NCBI GenBank assembly: GCA_019055375.1
Contig: JAHQIW010000733.1
Span: forward strand, 20,986 to 84,985
Direction: 5' to 3'
Length of the DNA stretch: 64,000 bases
Origin: Parelaphostrongylus tenuis
Lineage: Eukaryota; Nematoda; Chromadorea; Rhabditida; Metastrongylidae
Positions 11,611 through 21,110 of this stretch are shown here, in pieces. Each line of letters starts with the position of its first letter. Positions within the stretch are counted from its first letter, which is position 1. The translations under genes and the position numbers were made by a program. Under the pieces are notes generated by a model. The model saw nothing but the letters and a program-made list of their open reading frames with translations. It searched no databases and was not told the DNA's origin.

Positions 11611-12270
11611 AAAGATGGGAATTGTCTACAGAATGAAAACGATTGATGATGCCACACGAGTATCGTTTAGGTTCAAGTGCTGCTTTGGCGCGCAACAATA
11701 CTCCTTTAGCATCAACAATCGTTTTTTCTCCTAGGACAATTCCATTTGAAAAAACACGTATAAGTGTCGTATATCAAAATGACCGCCGAAAGCTGCTTTA
11801 AACGATAAGGATAAAGGATAAAGCTTTTGGTGTTGATCAATCCGTGAAGGATGCGTCATGCATTCGTCTTCAATTTTCAACTTCGCTGGAGGTGATTGAA
11901 TGCGTATCTCGCCTTTACGATGACTTTCGGTGGCTCTCGCTGAACCGAGTCAGTGCTGCCTATCCTTCCAAACAAATCTAAGACCAGTATGGTACCAATT
12001 TACCGACATCGAAGAAATGGGCAGCCTAGTGAGCCATGAGAGCGAGATCGAACTATTGACCTCCGGTTTGACGCAGAGCAGCTCTAACCACTGCGCCAAA
12101 ATCGCTCTCTTTAAACGGCATTAAATTAAAAATTCAAATGCATGAAAAGTAATAAGCTTGTCTGCCAACTTGATATGAATTGATAAAGTAATTAGATCTA
12201 CCTCTACTGAAATGCTTATAAAACTGACTAGCCCACAAATCTTCAAACATTTTTCACACATATACCTTAT
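11445..12270 (+). repeat. Composite duplicated block, copy 1 (RTE end + SINE C + flank)
   Basis: This block matches 23731-24560 in the same order and orientation at about 90% by eye. It comprises RTE 3' end, about 200 bp of unique sequence, SINE C, and about 150 bp of downstream flank. The match ends here where an M1 element begins at about 12275. Shared unique flanks show that the whole block was copied, rather than two separate insertions. Confidence 0.7.
11806..12118 (-). repeat. SINE family C, full length
   Basis: Read on the minus strand, a tRNA-like head with box A (TGGCGCAGTGGTTAGAGCTG) and box B (ATAGTTCGATCTC) is followed by a body holding a GCACTGACTCGG block. The 3' end contains TTTATCCTTTATCC. 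Closely similar copies lie at 24095-24412 and 14430-14730. A length of about 310 bp and the pol III boxes support a tRNA-derived SINE. Confidence 0.8.
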
Positions 12271-12274
12271 ACCA

Positions 12275-12455
12275 CATATTTCGAGTGCTTTATTCAACCA
12301 CGCTAAAATTTCAATAGATCCTTTCATTATTATTCGAGCCAACTTGTCATGTGGTCTAATAAGGGGCTCCTGCACAGCCCGATAGACTGTACAATCGGGC
12401 TGTACAGGAGCCCTTAGCAGACCACATGACAAGTTGGCTCAAATAATAATGGAAA
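12275..12455. mobile_element. M1 fold-back element, short copy
   Basis: Near-perfect hairpin. The left arm has TTCGAGTGCTTTATTC, GAGCCAACTTGTCATGTGG and CAGCCCGATAGA. The right arm is ATCGGGCTGTACAGGAGCCC followed by ACCACATGACAAGTTGGCTC. Loop of only a few bases. This is an internally deleted M1 copy. Confidence 0.75.
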
Positions 12456-13049
12456 TGAAGTGAAATGAACTTTGACAGCGAGGCAATGTATTTATTTTAA
12501 AGCTGTGCGTCGTCTTTCAAAGTAGTAGATCCCAGCTTGAAAACGAAATCCATTTCGAAAATCAACGATATCGCCGAAAAACAATTATAGTATCGCTGTT
12601 TAGCACACTACTAAGTGGTTTCTTCACATTTCATGGTCAAATATTAACTTTAATTAGAATACTGGAAAAATGTACAACGTCTTGTTTGTCGGAACTTAAG
12701 AATTTGTAACTTCTGTAAGAAAAGTTGGGGAAACGCAAAAAATTTTCTATTATTTCAAAACAATGTGTATCAGCTTGTATTACAGAAAGAAGACGCAGCT
12801 GATAGACTTCATTCTCAACTGGGTTTCATAATGATTCAGCACAAGCTAGATAATAAGATATGGAAAATCGTTTTAAACAAAATTTTTTGCCATGATGAAG
12901 CAGAATTGCTATAATTTACGTTTGAATTTCTTGTTTATTAATTACAATACCTTCCCTAGATATGTCACTATTTCACTCAACTAGTTCCCAATGTTTTATT
13001 CCCAAAGAGAAAGAGAATTTGAAAAGTAAATGACTGACCCGTAACTCAC
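12456..13049. other. No gene recognised (probable intron)
   Basis: AT-rich sequence directly downstream of the splice donor at 13049 on the minus strand. No exon or repeat is apparent. Confidence 0.45.
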
Positions 13050-13305
13050 CTCAGCGACATCGCTCAAGTTCAAATCACCATCGTGTGTCACAGGTGATTC
13101 CAACGAGTCCTTGCCATGGAGGAAATGTGAGGAACCAGTTGGAGATTCCGAGAGGTTTACAGACGTTGTAAGAGGAGGAACGGTTAAACCACCTCGACGA
13201 CCAACAAAATCGGCAACCAGAGACAATATGCCGCCGCGTACCGTTTCGCGAAACGAAGCGGCAACGGATGAAGGGGATGGCTGCTCAACAGTGGTGTCAC
13301 CAACA
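13050..13305 (-). CDS. Internal exon, unrecognised Ser/Thr/Pro-rich protein
   Basis: A textbook acceptor (CTCTCTTTTTTAG) precedes an 85-codon open frame, and a consensus donor (GAG|GTGAGTTA) follows it. The peptide starts VGDTTVEQPSPSSVAASF. It continues with a small hydrophobic stretch (GGILSLVADFVGRRGG) and a Ser/Pro/Thr-rich part ending LNLSDVAE. The exon begins with one base of a split codon and ends in phase 0. GC content is clearly above the surrounding introns, as expected of coding sequence. It is on the same strand as the gene starting at 21004 and continues its Ser/Pro-rich style, but the phase after 18212 (0) does not match directly, so another exon would be needed between them. 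The family is not recognised. Confidence 0.7.
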
Positions 13306-13399
13306 CTAAAAAAGAGAGAAAAGTGAATGAGTATCTCTTTTCCTTCTTAAATGATTATGGTTCTAATTGACGAGTGCATTTGGCGCAGTTTAGGGTTCT

Positions 13400-13660
13400 C
13401 TGAGACATAAATGTGGCTGATAGTTGGATACGTGCTCAAGGTTCACCAAGCCCTCCATCATTTCGGGTTCGTTGAGTTGGTAACTGATTCCTGAGAGGAC
13501 AGTAGCACTGACCTAATACATCGATAGATTAGCGTGATTCATTGTAAGGAACAGATATGCATTCAATCATCTTAAACGATGCTAGATGAAGGCGAATGTA
13601 TGGCACATTCCTCAAAGTCTATCCTATGGCGAGAGTTTTATCTTTATGTACATTTCACTT
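13400..13660 (+). repeat. SINE family C, degraded
   Basis: Shows the body and tail order of SINE C on the plus strand (TGATTCATTGTAAGGAACAG, ATGCATTCAATCATCT, GAGAGTTTTATC), with many changes. The head is not clear. Confidence 0.4.
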
Positions 13661-13899
13661 CATCACTAGCATGACTCTTATGGAATGAGAATGTTCAGAA
13701 TTATTCACTATCTAATCACTTTCAGTGGCACGCTAACGACAACAAGAAATAGATCACAGCCATGGGAATACTTTATATGAACTCTTAAATTTATTCATGA
13801 GTAAAAAGAGCTAGTATTGCGACATGTGTTGATAATCGCTAACTAACTCAACCCTAACCAAATAACAAATCAGTCAAGAGAAAAGTGGGGATAATAGAC

Positions 13900-14225
13900 T
13901 AATGTAATGGCTCGTTATAAAAAGGCAGGCAAAGGTCTGAAGCACGGCCGAAATAAGGCTGGCCAAGGGTTCGATGGTGCAGTGAAAAACTCAGTGAACC
14001 TCGGAAAGGGCACCCCCGCAAACTGCCCCAGGCAGCTTGGGATATTCCTTGTGGTGAGCGCATTCGATGCCACTTATTACTGAAAAGGATCCATCCTTGA
14101 GAAGGCTGTTCATTCCTATACAGTAGATGAACATATAACAGTAAAAGGAAAAAGTTCATGGCGCTGACCAATCCCAGAGGGGTTATGCATTCGACCTCAT
14201 AAACCGTCGTAGGCATTAAATCCAT
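13900..14225 (-). repeat. Repeat-like stretch next to SINE C copies
   Basis: GC-richer than its surroundings, with a 108-codon open frame on the minus strand but no splice sites or domain. It contains a GGGTTCGATGGTGC motif that resembles a box B. It adjoins two SINE C copies, so a repeat origin is more likely than a gene. Confidence 0.3.
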
Positions 14226-14239
14226 ACAATAAGTTCCGG

Positions 14240-14410
14240 TTGCCTACCGATATAACAGGTCAGTGTTGTATCCTTCCAGACAAGCCTGCACCAAATCACC
14301 GCCCCCAGAGAGATGCAATATTGGTGCGCTTTCAGCTCCAGATCACACCACCGACCATCGACTGATTGATTACGCGTGCATCGCAAAACACTTTAACCAC
14401 CGCGCCACAC
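14240..14410 (-). repeat. SINE family C, partial
   Basis: Minus-strand head (GGCGCGGTGGTTAAAGTG) with the CAGTGTTGTATCCTTCC block of the body. The 3' part is missing. Confidence 0.55.
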
Positions 14411-14420
14411 GCACTCGAAT

Positions 14421-14730
14421 GAACATATAAAAGGATAACGGATAAAGCTCTCGGCGATGATTAATCTCTGAGAAATCGGCCATAGATTCGCCTCCATTTT
14501 CTAACTTCTTTTGAAGTGACTGAATGCCAATCTGGCCTTCAAAATGACTAGCGGCGGCCTCCCGTTAAATCGAGTCAGTGCTGTTTATCCTTCCCGAAAG
14601 GGCTGCGACCTGTCCGGTACCAATCTACCGATTCCAGCAGGGACGGATAGCTTGATAAGCCATGACCGCGAGATCGAATCATCAACACTCTATGCGACGC
14701 AGAGCACCTCTGATCACTGGGCCATATGAG
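14421..14730 (-). repeat. SINE family C, full length
   Basis: Contains the box B region (TTCGATCTCGCGGTC), the GCACTGACTCG block and the TTTATCCG tail of family C in the expected order. The box A is damaged. Confidence 0.65.
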
Positions 14731-15084
14731 CTCCTCACATATACGCATTGGAAATCAGTGGGTGTAAATTGAATCCAATTTTTTCAATATCTGAGTCATA
14801 TTTTTCTTCACTATAAATATCATAACAGTCATTGGAAACTACTGTTTTTTTTTTGCTGGCAAGATTCGAGAAGCCTCGTCTCCACCGTTCAAAATACAAG
14901 TAGTAGACACAGTAGTGAACAACCATCAGCAAACAGGTCTTCGAAGAAGCAAACGATAAAAGCATGGTTCTTCCCCATTCATTCTAAGCACGTTTCCTTC
15001 GGAAAGCAATAGAATGAACTAGATTTACATGCGTTGGCAATAATAAAAGTACACTGAAAGCTCTATTACTCGGTCAAGATTATT
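14731..15084. other. No certain gene
   Basis: A minus-strand frame of 76 codons (14965-14735) contains an acidic stretch SEEKYDSDIEKIGF but has no clear splice sites. I see no support beyond the open frame. Confidence 0.3.
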
Positions 15085-15380
15085 TTTACCATGGTTTTCG
15101 ATTAAGAGTGGATCGTTGGTTCGATCCTGCGCCCATGATTCACCTAGCCATCCACAACTCCGGTATCGGTGCATAGGTATCAGACTTTGTTTAGGAGCGT
15201 AGCAGTACACTGAGTTGATAGATTGGTAGGCCACCATGAGCCGCTGTAAAAAATGTCAGATATCCATTCATCCACTTCTAGCGATGCTAGATAAAGTAAA
15301 ATTCATGGCGCATCTTCCATGAACTGACCAGCGCCGAGAGATTAATTGTAGCTTCGATGGTTTCGAGTGTAAACCTCAGT
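15085..15380 (+). repeat. SINE family C, diverged
   Basis: Plus-strand copy with box B-like TTGGTTCGATCCTGCG, then CCATCCACAA and GAGAGATTAATTG blocks. Much more diverged than the copies at 11806 and 24095. Confidence 0.45.
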
Positions 15381-15449
15381 AGTTTTTCAAAGCTTTCAAA
15401 GCTTATGATGAATAACATTGAATGATCATTTTTTGTTCTCTTATTTCAG

Positions 15450-15625
15450 TATATAATGGTTCATAGGTATATCCAATGATGTTGAGTGATGTGCACAACT
15501 TTCGCGCTAGCCGGTACTCAAACCGCATCTTATCCTATCCTGAGGCGCGTGCTCTATCCCGTTGCACTACTGTTTCGCCATCACTCTTTCAACGCTACAC
15601 TGTATCTATCTGTCAGCAACCATGG
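15450..15625 (-). repeat. SINE family B copy
   Basis: Minus-strand element with box A-like GTAGTGCAACGGGATAGAGC and box B-like GGTTTGAGTACCGG. The tail again has ACATCACTCAACATC. Confidence 0.7.
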
Positions 15626-16289
15626 CAATGAATTTGCATATTCAAACGTCTCATCAGCCGACCACTACATTATCAAATTTCTATTAAAACGGATTATGCA
15701 AAATAGCGTAGTTGTGGACGCGATTTTTTGACCTTGTAGTGAAAAATCAATGGTTTATGCTCTCACTCCTGCAGACTCATTACTACTTCGTGATATATTA
15801 CAAAAGACATGATGATATGTAAGATCATTGTGAATCTACACCATAATTGAAGGTTTTCATGTTCGAATAAATAATGCCAAAATCTATAGAAAATCAAAAC
15901 ATCCAGGATTTTGAAGAATTTATGTGTTGACGAACCAAGGCTTGTTCTTCTCAATCAAACTACAGGCGAATTGTCTCCTATGTGCAGGATAGCTTGATAG
16001 TATAGTAGAAAAATCCTCGCTGTTCACAGAGAAGAAGTCATAAATGACACGCTCGCAAGTCTGAAAACAAATAGCGAACACTTGATACATTCGAAAAAAC
16101 GTAGGAATACCGTATAAGTTACCAACTACATTGAAATTTTCTTCTTATTTATTCATATTATTATTTTATTTGACCCGCATCACATTTTTTCTCCGCTGTG
16201 CGGGTCATACTAGTTCAAGCGTTCGACTCGTCTCTTCACATTGATCGCTTACCTGAAGATGTTTGCTTCACTAACGCACTGGAATACCA
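15626..16289. other. No gene recognised
   Basis: AT-rich. An 8-bp inverted pair at about 16170 and 16200 (TGACCCGC and GCGGGTCA) is noted. No coding sequence is supported. Confidence 0.4.
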
Positions 16290-16435
16290 GTAAATTTCCT
16301 TCCAGTCTCGAGGTTAGCCAAACTCGGGCGTGCCACAGTGTATTCGATGATCCATTGTCGAAGAGTACTGCTAGGGATCGACTCGCGCCGAGTACTACTA
16401 ACCACTCGACCACCAAACTCTCCTCAATTTTCTTC
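16290..16435 (-). repeat. tRNA-like SINE head, family E
   Basis: Minus-strand box A (TGGTCGAGTGGTTAGTAG) and box B (GCGAGTCGATCCC) spaced as in a tRNA-derived promoter. It differs from families A-D and occurs once in the window. Confidence 0.5.
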
Positions 16436-16504
16436 AGACATTAATATTTACTCAGCCTATACTTTAGCGCTGTCATCCTTTCAAAGCACTAGGAGATCAA
16501 TACA

Positions 16505-16820
16505 ACGGGGGCGGTGTAGCACAGTGGCTTGTGATGCGGTTACCAGAAGCAAGATGGTAGATAAGGAACTAATTCGATCTCCTTCCAACAACACTCTTTT
16601 GTAATCAATCAACGAACTTCTTACGCAACATTTAGCTCGACTAGCTCCAAGATTTTGAAGGGAATCGTTTCAACTAATACTCCAAAATTCGTAAAGAAGA
16701 CGAAACTTTCAAGCAGCAGCTGGCTGAAGCAACACGCGAGCCCGCAGACTTTTGTAGGGGCAGGGATCAATGGAAAGCTACGGAATGCAATGCAAAAGGT
16801 GATGGGATTCGTACAATAGA
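16505..16820 (+). repeat. SINE family A/D-like copy
   Basis: Head GTGTAGCACAGTGGCTTGTG with box B-like AATTCGATCTCC, followed by CAATCAACGAACTTCTTACG, as in the family A copies near 371 and 2541. The tail GGGATTCGTACAATAG resembles the end of family D. Possibly a fused or recombined SINE. Confidence 0.55.
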
Positions 16821-17049
16821 TTGTCACGACGAGTCGTGTAAAACAAGAAAAGAATTTCGCATTAGTTTTGGCACTAGAGCAACAGACTCGAAATTTATCA
16901 ACCAGATGTAATTGGAATTGATAAACAACACTATTTGAAGTATGCGTCATCAGCCTGAACACATCTCTTCCATCTGCCAGGCAGCAGATATATCGTTGTG
17001 CAGAATTTTCTTTTGATACCAAATTTGACGTACCGCTTCACGGCCGTTC

Positions 17050-17410
17050 AACAAAGCCTTTTCGCAATCTGCTGCTCTACGACTATGAATTGGAACGTGA
17101 TGCACAGATGGCTTCGAGAACATCAACCGTAAAAAAATTTGAGGAATTGTCTAGGTTAGCAGCACTTCTGTTCTTTGCTAATCTTCGTATTGCTACCATG
17201 AGGCAATTATATGTCAAGTATGGAAAATTTGGCGAATAAAGCTCAGAAAATTCTGCATAAAATAGCATTGATTGCCTGAGAGATGGCAGAAATATGTTGA
17301 GGCTGATGACTCATAATTTGAATAGTGTTGTTTTAATTAGTTCTGATTAATAAATTTGGTGCTAACTGCTCTAGTGCCAAAACTTATGAGAAGATCTAAA
17401 AGTAGAAGCG
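17050..17410 (+). pseudogene. mariner transposase relic (C-terminal end)
   Basis: At 17278 the frame reads RWQKYVEADDS, a stop, then FE: the end of a mariner transposase (family form RWQKC.E.DG.YFE). The following GTGCTAACTGCTCTAGTGCC block recurs after the mariner fragment at 41588-41740. Upstream 17050-17240 has a plus-strand open frame starting RNLLLYDYELERDAQMASR that could be an altered mariner N terminus; this part is uncertain. The catalytic D,D34D core is absent. Confidence 0.55.
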
Positions 17411-17759
17411 ACACAACTCAAAGTCATTTTAGAAAAGTCGTACACTGCCGGAACATTACTCACAACTTGGATAGTTTCATTCTTCGGGTCTTCCATCCAA
17501 CAGAAAATTTTCTGCACAGCTGCGCGAATTACATTGCCAGTAACACTTTATCCTTGTTTCACTCCTTGTAGAAGTTTATGCAAATAATTCAGCGTAGCTG
17601 CTTTGACTTAGGAAAACGACAATATAATGTTCAAATGTGATTACAGATGAAATCGACGTATAAAGCCATAAAGGATGAAATTCTCGACGTTGTTCATTCT
17701 CTGAGGGAGGAGCCATACTTTCGCCATCATCTAGCATCGTCAGAAAGTGATTAAACGCA
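17411..17759. other. No gene recognised
   Basis: A minus-strand frame with a GTGAGT donor-like site occurs near 17480-17540 but has no acceptor with a pyrimidine tract. Not called. Confidence 0.3.
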
Positions 17760-18075
17760 TATCCGGCCTTACAATAACTCGCGGTGGCCTAGCGATGCAC
17801 TAAGTCACTCGCTACTGCTATCCCTCCGGACAAACCTGGTGGCCAAATCATCGACCTTAATGGAAGGAAAAATGGAAAGCTTGGGGAGCCTTGGTGACCG
17901 GTACAAACCATAGGTCATCGATAGATTGACCACGTGGCATTGCACTGGAGCTCTTACCACTGCGCCATACGCCAACATACGCCTAACTGGGATGAATGGC
18001 TTGGTGAACCATGAGCTTGAGATCGAACCATCGACCTTGTGTGCGACGCAGAGCACCTCTGACCAATCCGCCACA
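17760..18075 (-). repeat. SINE family C, two head modules
   Basis: Two tRNA-like minus-strand heads follow one another: around 17930-17975 (GGCGCAGTGGTAAGAGCTCC) and 18025-18075 (GGCGGATTGGTCAGAGGTGC, with GGTTCGATCTC). The body block AGTGACTTAGTGCATC lies near 17800. Two copies inserted close together. Confidence 0.6.
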
Positions 18076-18211
18076 TGCGCTCTTCTTATAGAATAAGTAA
18101 CGAAAATCAGGCAAAAGAAATAAGAATACTGAAGGTTAAGTTGCAGCTGGTACCAACTTTTTCTCGGATTTGTTTTTGGGTGCTTCCTATCGGACGAGGC
18201 AGACCACATAC

Positions 18212-21004
18212 AATCGTTGTCTTGGTGCATGATGTTGATGACGGTGGTGATACAGCAACTGGCTGCGCCTCACGACCGCTAGCTGCAATTCGACTGGGCG
18301 ACGTACTTCGCGATCCAGCTGTAATGAGTAATAACTAGTAGATATCCCACTCAAGAATCCAATAATGAATAATCCAAGTGAGACAATTCGAAAGCGGCTA
18401 CATCACTAGGTGCGACTAAAAGCCAAGCAACAAAAATATCTTGTAATATAGAGTGATAAGCGGAACTTTTTCGTCAGGCGGGACCCAAACCCGCATCTCA
18501 CTCTAGCAGGGAGAGCGTGTTCTAAGTGTTACACTACTGAGGCCCGTTTTGGCATCAGCCTACGCTATAAAGCATCTATCCGTCAGCAACCGACCGTAAA
18601 CTATCCGCATTCGCTTGCCAATCGATGTACAACAAAAAAGTGCATAATTCGCCTCAACGGTAGACGGTGATTGCAAGAGTAAGGGTACAGTTTATTCAAT
18701 CTCTTGCAAAATGCACAAACCAAATATTCCACTAGGCATGCACAAGACACATACATATAATGAGACTTTGATGCAGAAGTAGATATCCCTTCATAGCAAG
18801 ATAAGACCTCGTCGCGCAAATCTCTGAGGCGTTGTAGATCCATGCAAAAAATCTAAATATGAATCGTAAAGATGAGTGCCTCCTAATCACGCGTGATTTA
18901 ACGTCATAACTAGGATCGATTTTTATTGATCTTAGCCATACACATACCTCGTCCATGTAAGATACAGTGCGGCTAGTCTACATAATTAGGGTGCAGCAAA
19001 ACAACAAAACGGTGAGTCAAATAAAGCCGGTTATTCTACGATTCAAGATTTCCTTTATATGTTTTTCTTTCTCTCTCTTTTGGATGTAAATTGTTTGATT
19101 GAGTTGACGCACGTCAAAATGACTCTTTCAGGCTCTGTGAAAGGCAAGCCTGCCCCTCACGTTAGCCACTAAAACGAACTCTATGGCACTATTCATGTTT
19201 GCTTAACAAAGAAAAAGTCACGGAATTCAATAATACTGAGTGATTTTCAAACTTCTAACCTCAGACAAAAATCAAATCCACATCTCAACCTTTGAAGGGA
19301 GGGATGGGGGAGGCGTGCCAACCTATAGCACTGCCGACGCTTCTGTTCTGTTATCACTTTTTCTGCGATACAACTATCGATATATCAACAAGCTCTTAGA
19401 AATGTACATGTGTAATTGAACACACACGCTGTGAAACGCTTTTGGGACGATTCGCCGTGTTTCCACTCTTAAGAGACGTCTGTCGAGAAGGTGCGACTCC
19501 AGAGCTAACGACATTCGAACGAGCTAAAGTAATTTACACAATTGCAGAGACGACGATAGCTTTCCATTAGTGCCAATAACTTTTTTATGATTGAATGATC
19601 AACATCACTAATAAGACGAATCTTTGTGGACGGCAGTTGACGGATCTGCGCATGCAGCTGGCAATTTTCGTAAATCAGAATGGATGTTTTTTTTCGTTTC
19701 GGGGAAAATTTCGGATTTTCTATTTAACTCTGATACTACATAATTTTCTCTACACGCTCGTATACTTTTTGTGGGTATATAACTTCCATGTGCGAAGAAA
19801 ACTTCAAAAGTGAAACGTAATCTCCTCTTCGCTTCTACGGTGCACTCTGAAGACCTCAAAACCAAATTTAGCTTCGGAATCACCGAGATTTGTGCTATAG
19901 AATAAGCATCAAGGCAGCGTAACAAAAAGCCATCCACTATTCTAGCCGTGCATATAAAGCTCTCCTAGTGTGAAACATATATTCATTTTCACTGCTACAG
20001 CGCCAAAAAAGTCTTTTCAGAAACCAAGCACAGCATTGAAACCGCCGAGACTTAGGCTTCCCGTCGGACTCCTGAGACTCTAGGAAAGAAGCTCTGCCCA
20101 GCGAAAAAGTGAGTATCTGAAATATATATGGAAGACACTAGGAGTGCTTCGACTCGATAGTAAACAAAACTTCTAAACTACTGGCTTTCATTATGAATGA
20201 ACACTAATCGATCCTGGCTTCCAACCATTCCGCATCTCAATGTGAGACTCTCACACAGTAAAAAGGGCAAATAGTTAAATATGTAAGGAAGCTGAAATAC
20301 GCTTGTATAAGCTAAGAATGCAAGTTGTATCCGCCCATTTATGCACTATAATCAACATGCAATGTACGTGAAAATCTCTTTCTAGAATTGGACTCCATAT
20401 TGGACGCGCATGAAGAAGTCTACAGGATCACTTTCGTTTTCACTTTATCTCATTCAAGCTGTACCACTTTTTTATTTCTATGTCTCGATACTTCGAGCAT
20501 TTGATTGCCTCCTCACTTGCTTGCGACTTCATGCCACGCCATAGAGTTTTACTAGCGATTGCCAGAAACTGATGGGCGGAGAAATGGAAGTCTAGACACG
20601 TGCCAGGCAACACTAGCCACTTAAACACCAGATACACTAGATAGACGATTTCTGGACGTACCTGGAGTATTTCGTACAGCCACAGATCGTGTCACTTTGC
20701 AACGTTGCGGTGTGAAATCTGCAACTCGACGAATCGTGTCCGTACCAATTTCCGGGACCGAGCGACCTGTAAAGAAATTGGCTGCTGTAACGATAACACC
20801 CTGAGATCACAGTGATCTTTTGGAGCTGGAAAGTTAACCAAATGTAAACAAACATTTTGGTCTATTCAAACCGTGAGCTCCTGGTCTATGCGCCATATTC
20901 ACCAGCGTATCACGTTCGCCGTTGACTGCTTGTGATGATAAAGCACCGATATAGTACCCGACATGGAACGCTGCTTCGACTGATCCAAATTCTAAAAAAC
21001 CCAT
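18212..21004 (-). CDS. Unrecognised gene 2 downstream of snr-5 (5' exons)
   Basis: Three exons join in phase. Exon 1 (21004-20872) starts at an ATG and reads MGFLEFGSVEAAFHVGYYIG, ending ...RPGAH. Exon 2 (20766-20662) has acceptor TTTCTTTACAG and donor CAG|GTACGT and reads RSVPEIGTDTIRRVADF to VAVRNTP. Exon 3 (18318-18212) has acceptor TTACTCATTACAG and a GTATGT donor; it is Ser/Pro/Arg-rich (AGSRSTSPSRIAASGREA). The split codons at both junctions (Gly, Ala) close correctly. The exon 1 donor, GTTTGA, is weak. The ATG lies 106 nt after the snr-5 stop on the same strand, so the two may form an operon. A CTCTAG acceptor ends at 21045. Intron 2 (2.3 kb) holds SINE B and R1 repeats. I do not recognise the protein; the N-terminal part may be folded and the rest looks disordered. 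The 3' exons are not certain; 13305-13050 and 10318-10165 are candidates. Confidence 0.7.
18450..18600 (-). repeat. SINE family B copy inside intron
   Basis: Minus-strand box A-like TAGTGTAACACTTAGAAC and box B-like GGGTTTGGGTCCCG, with a GCTTTATAGCGTAGG leader. It lies in intron 2 of gene 2, in the same orientation as the gene. Confidence 0.65.
18601..19640. other. Intron sequence, nothing recognised
   Basis: AT-rich, with a pyrimidine-rich CTTTCTCTCTCTTTTGG run at about 19066. No exon or repeat identified. Confidence 0.4.
19650..20120. repeat. R1 repeat units
   Basis: Contains TTCACTGCTACAGCGCC, a TCTATTTAACTC block and TTTCGGGG blocks in R1 order. It lies inside intron 2 of gene 2. Confidence 0.45.
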
Positions 21005-21110
21005 AAAATTGATGAGGTCTGCAAAGTTTTAGCCAAGTACACAGCTAGAGATAACAAATGGAATAACAAATTAGATTATACAGACCACTTTACAGTTAGA
21101 AAGAATCCAC
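21005..21110 (-). promoter_or_regulatory. Short intercistronic region snr-5 / gene 2
   Basis: 106 nt separate the snr-5 stop from the gene 2 ATG. Read on the minus strand, TTTGTTATCTCTAG at about 21058-21045 could be a trans-splice acceptor, leaving a 40-nt leader. No AATAAA is seen in the gap. Spacing is in the range of nematode operons. Confidence 0.5.

Noticed and set aside
11930..12124. Frames within SINE C copies (also 24134-24412) as related genes
   Set aside because: The similarity is explained by the SINE; the minus-strand pol III boxes run through the frame.
12121..12432. 103-codon minus-strand frame
   Set aside because: It runs through a fold-back M1 hairpin and repeat flank.
18135..18338. 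Plus-strand 87-codon frame at 18075-18338
   Set aside because: It is the antisense of a splice-supported exon of gene 2 and has no signals of its own.
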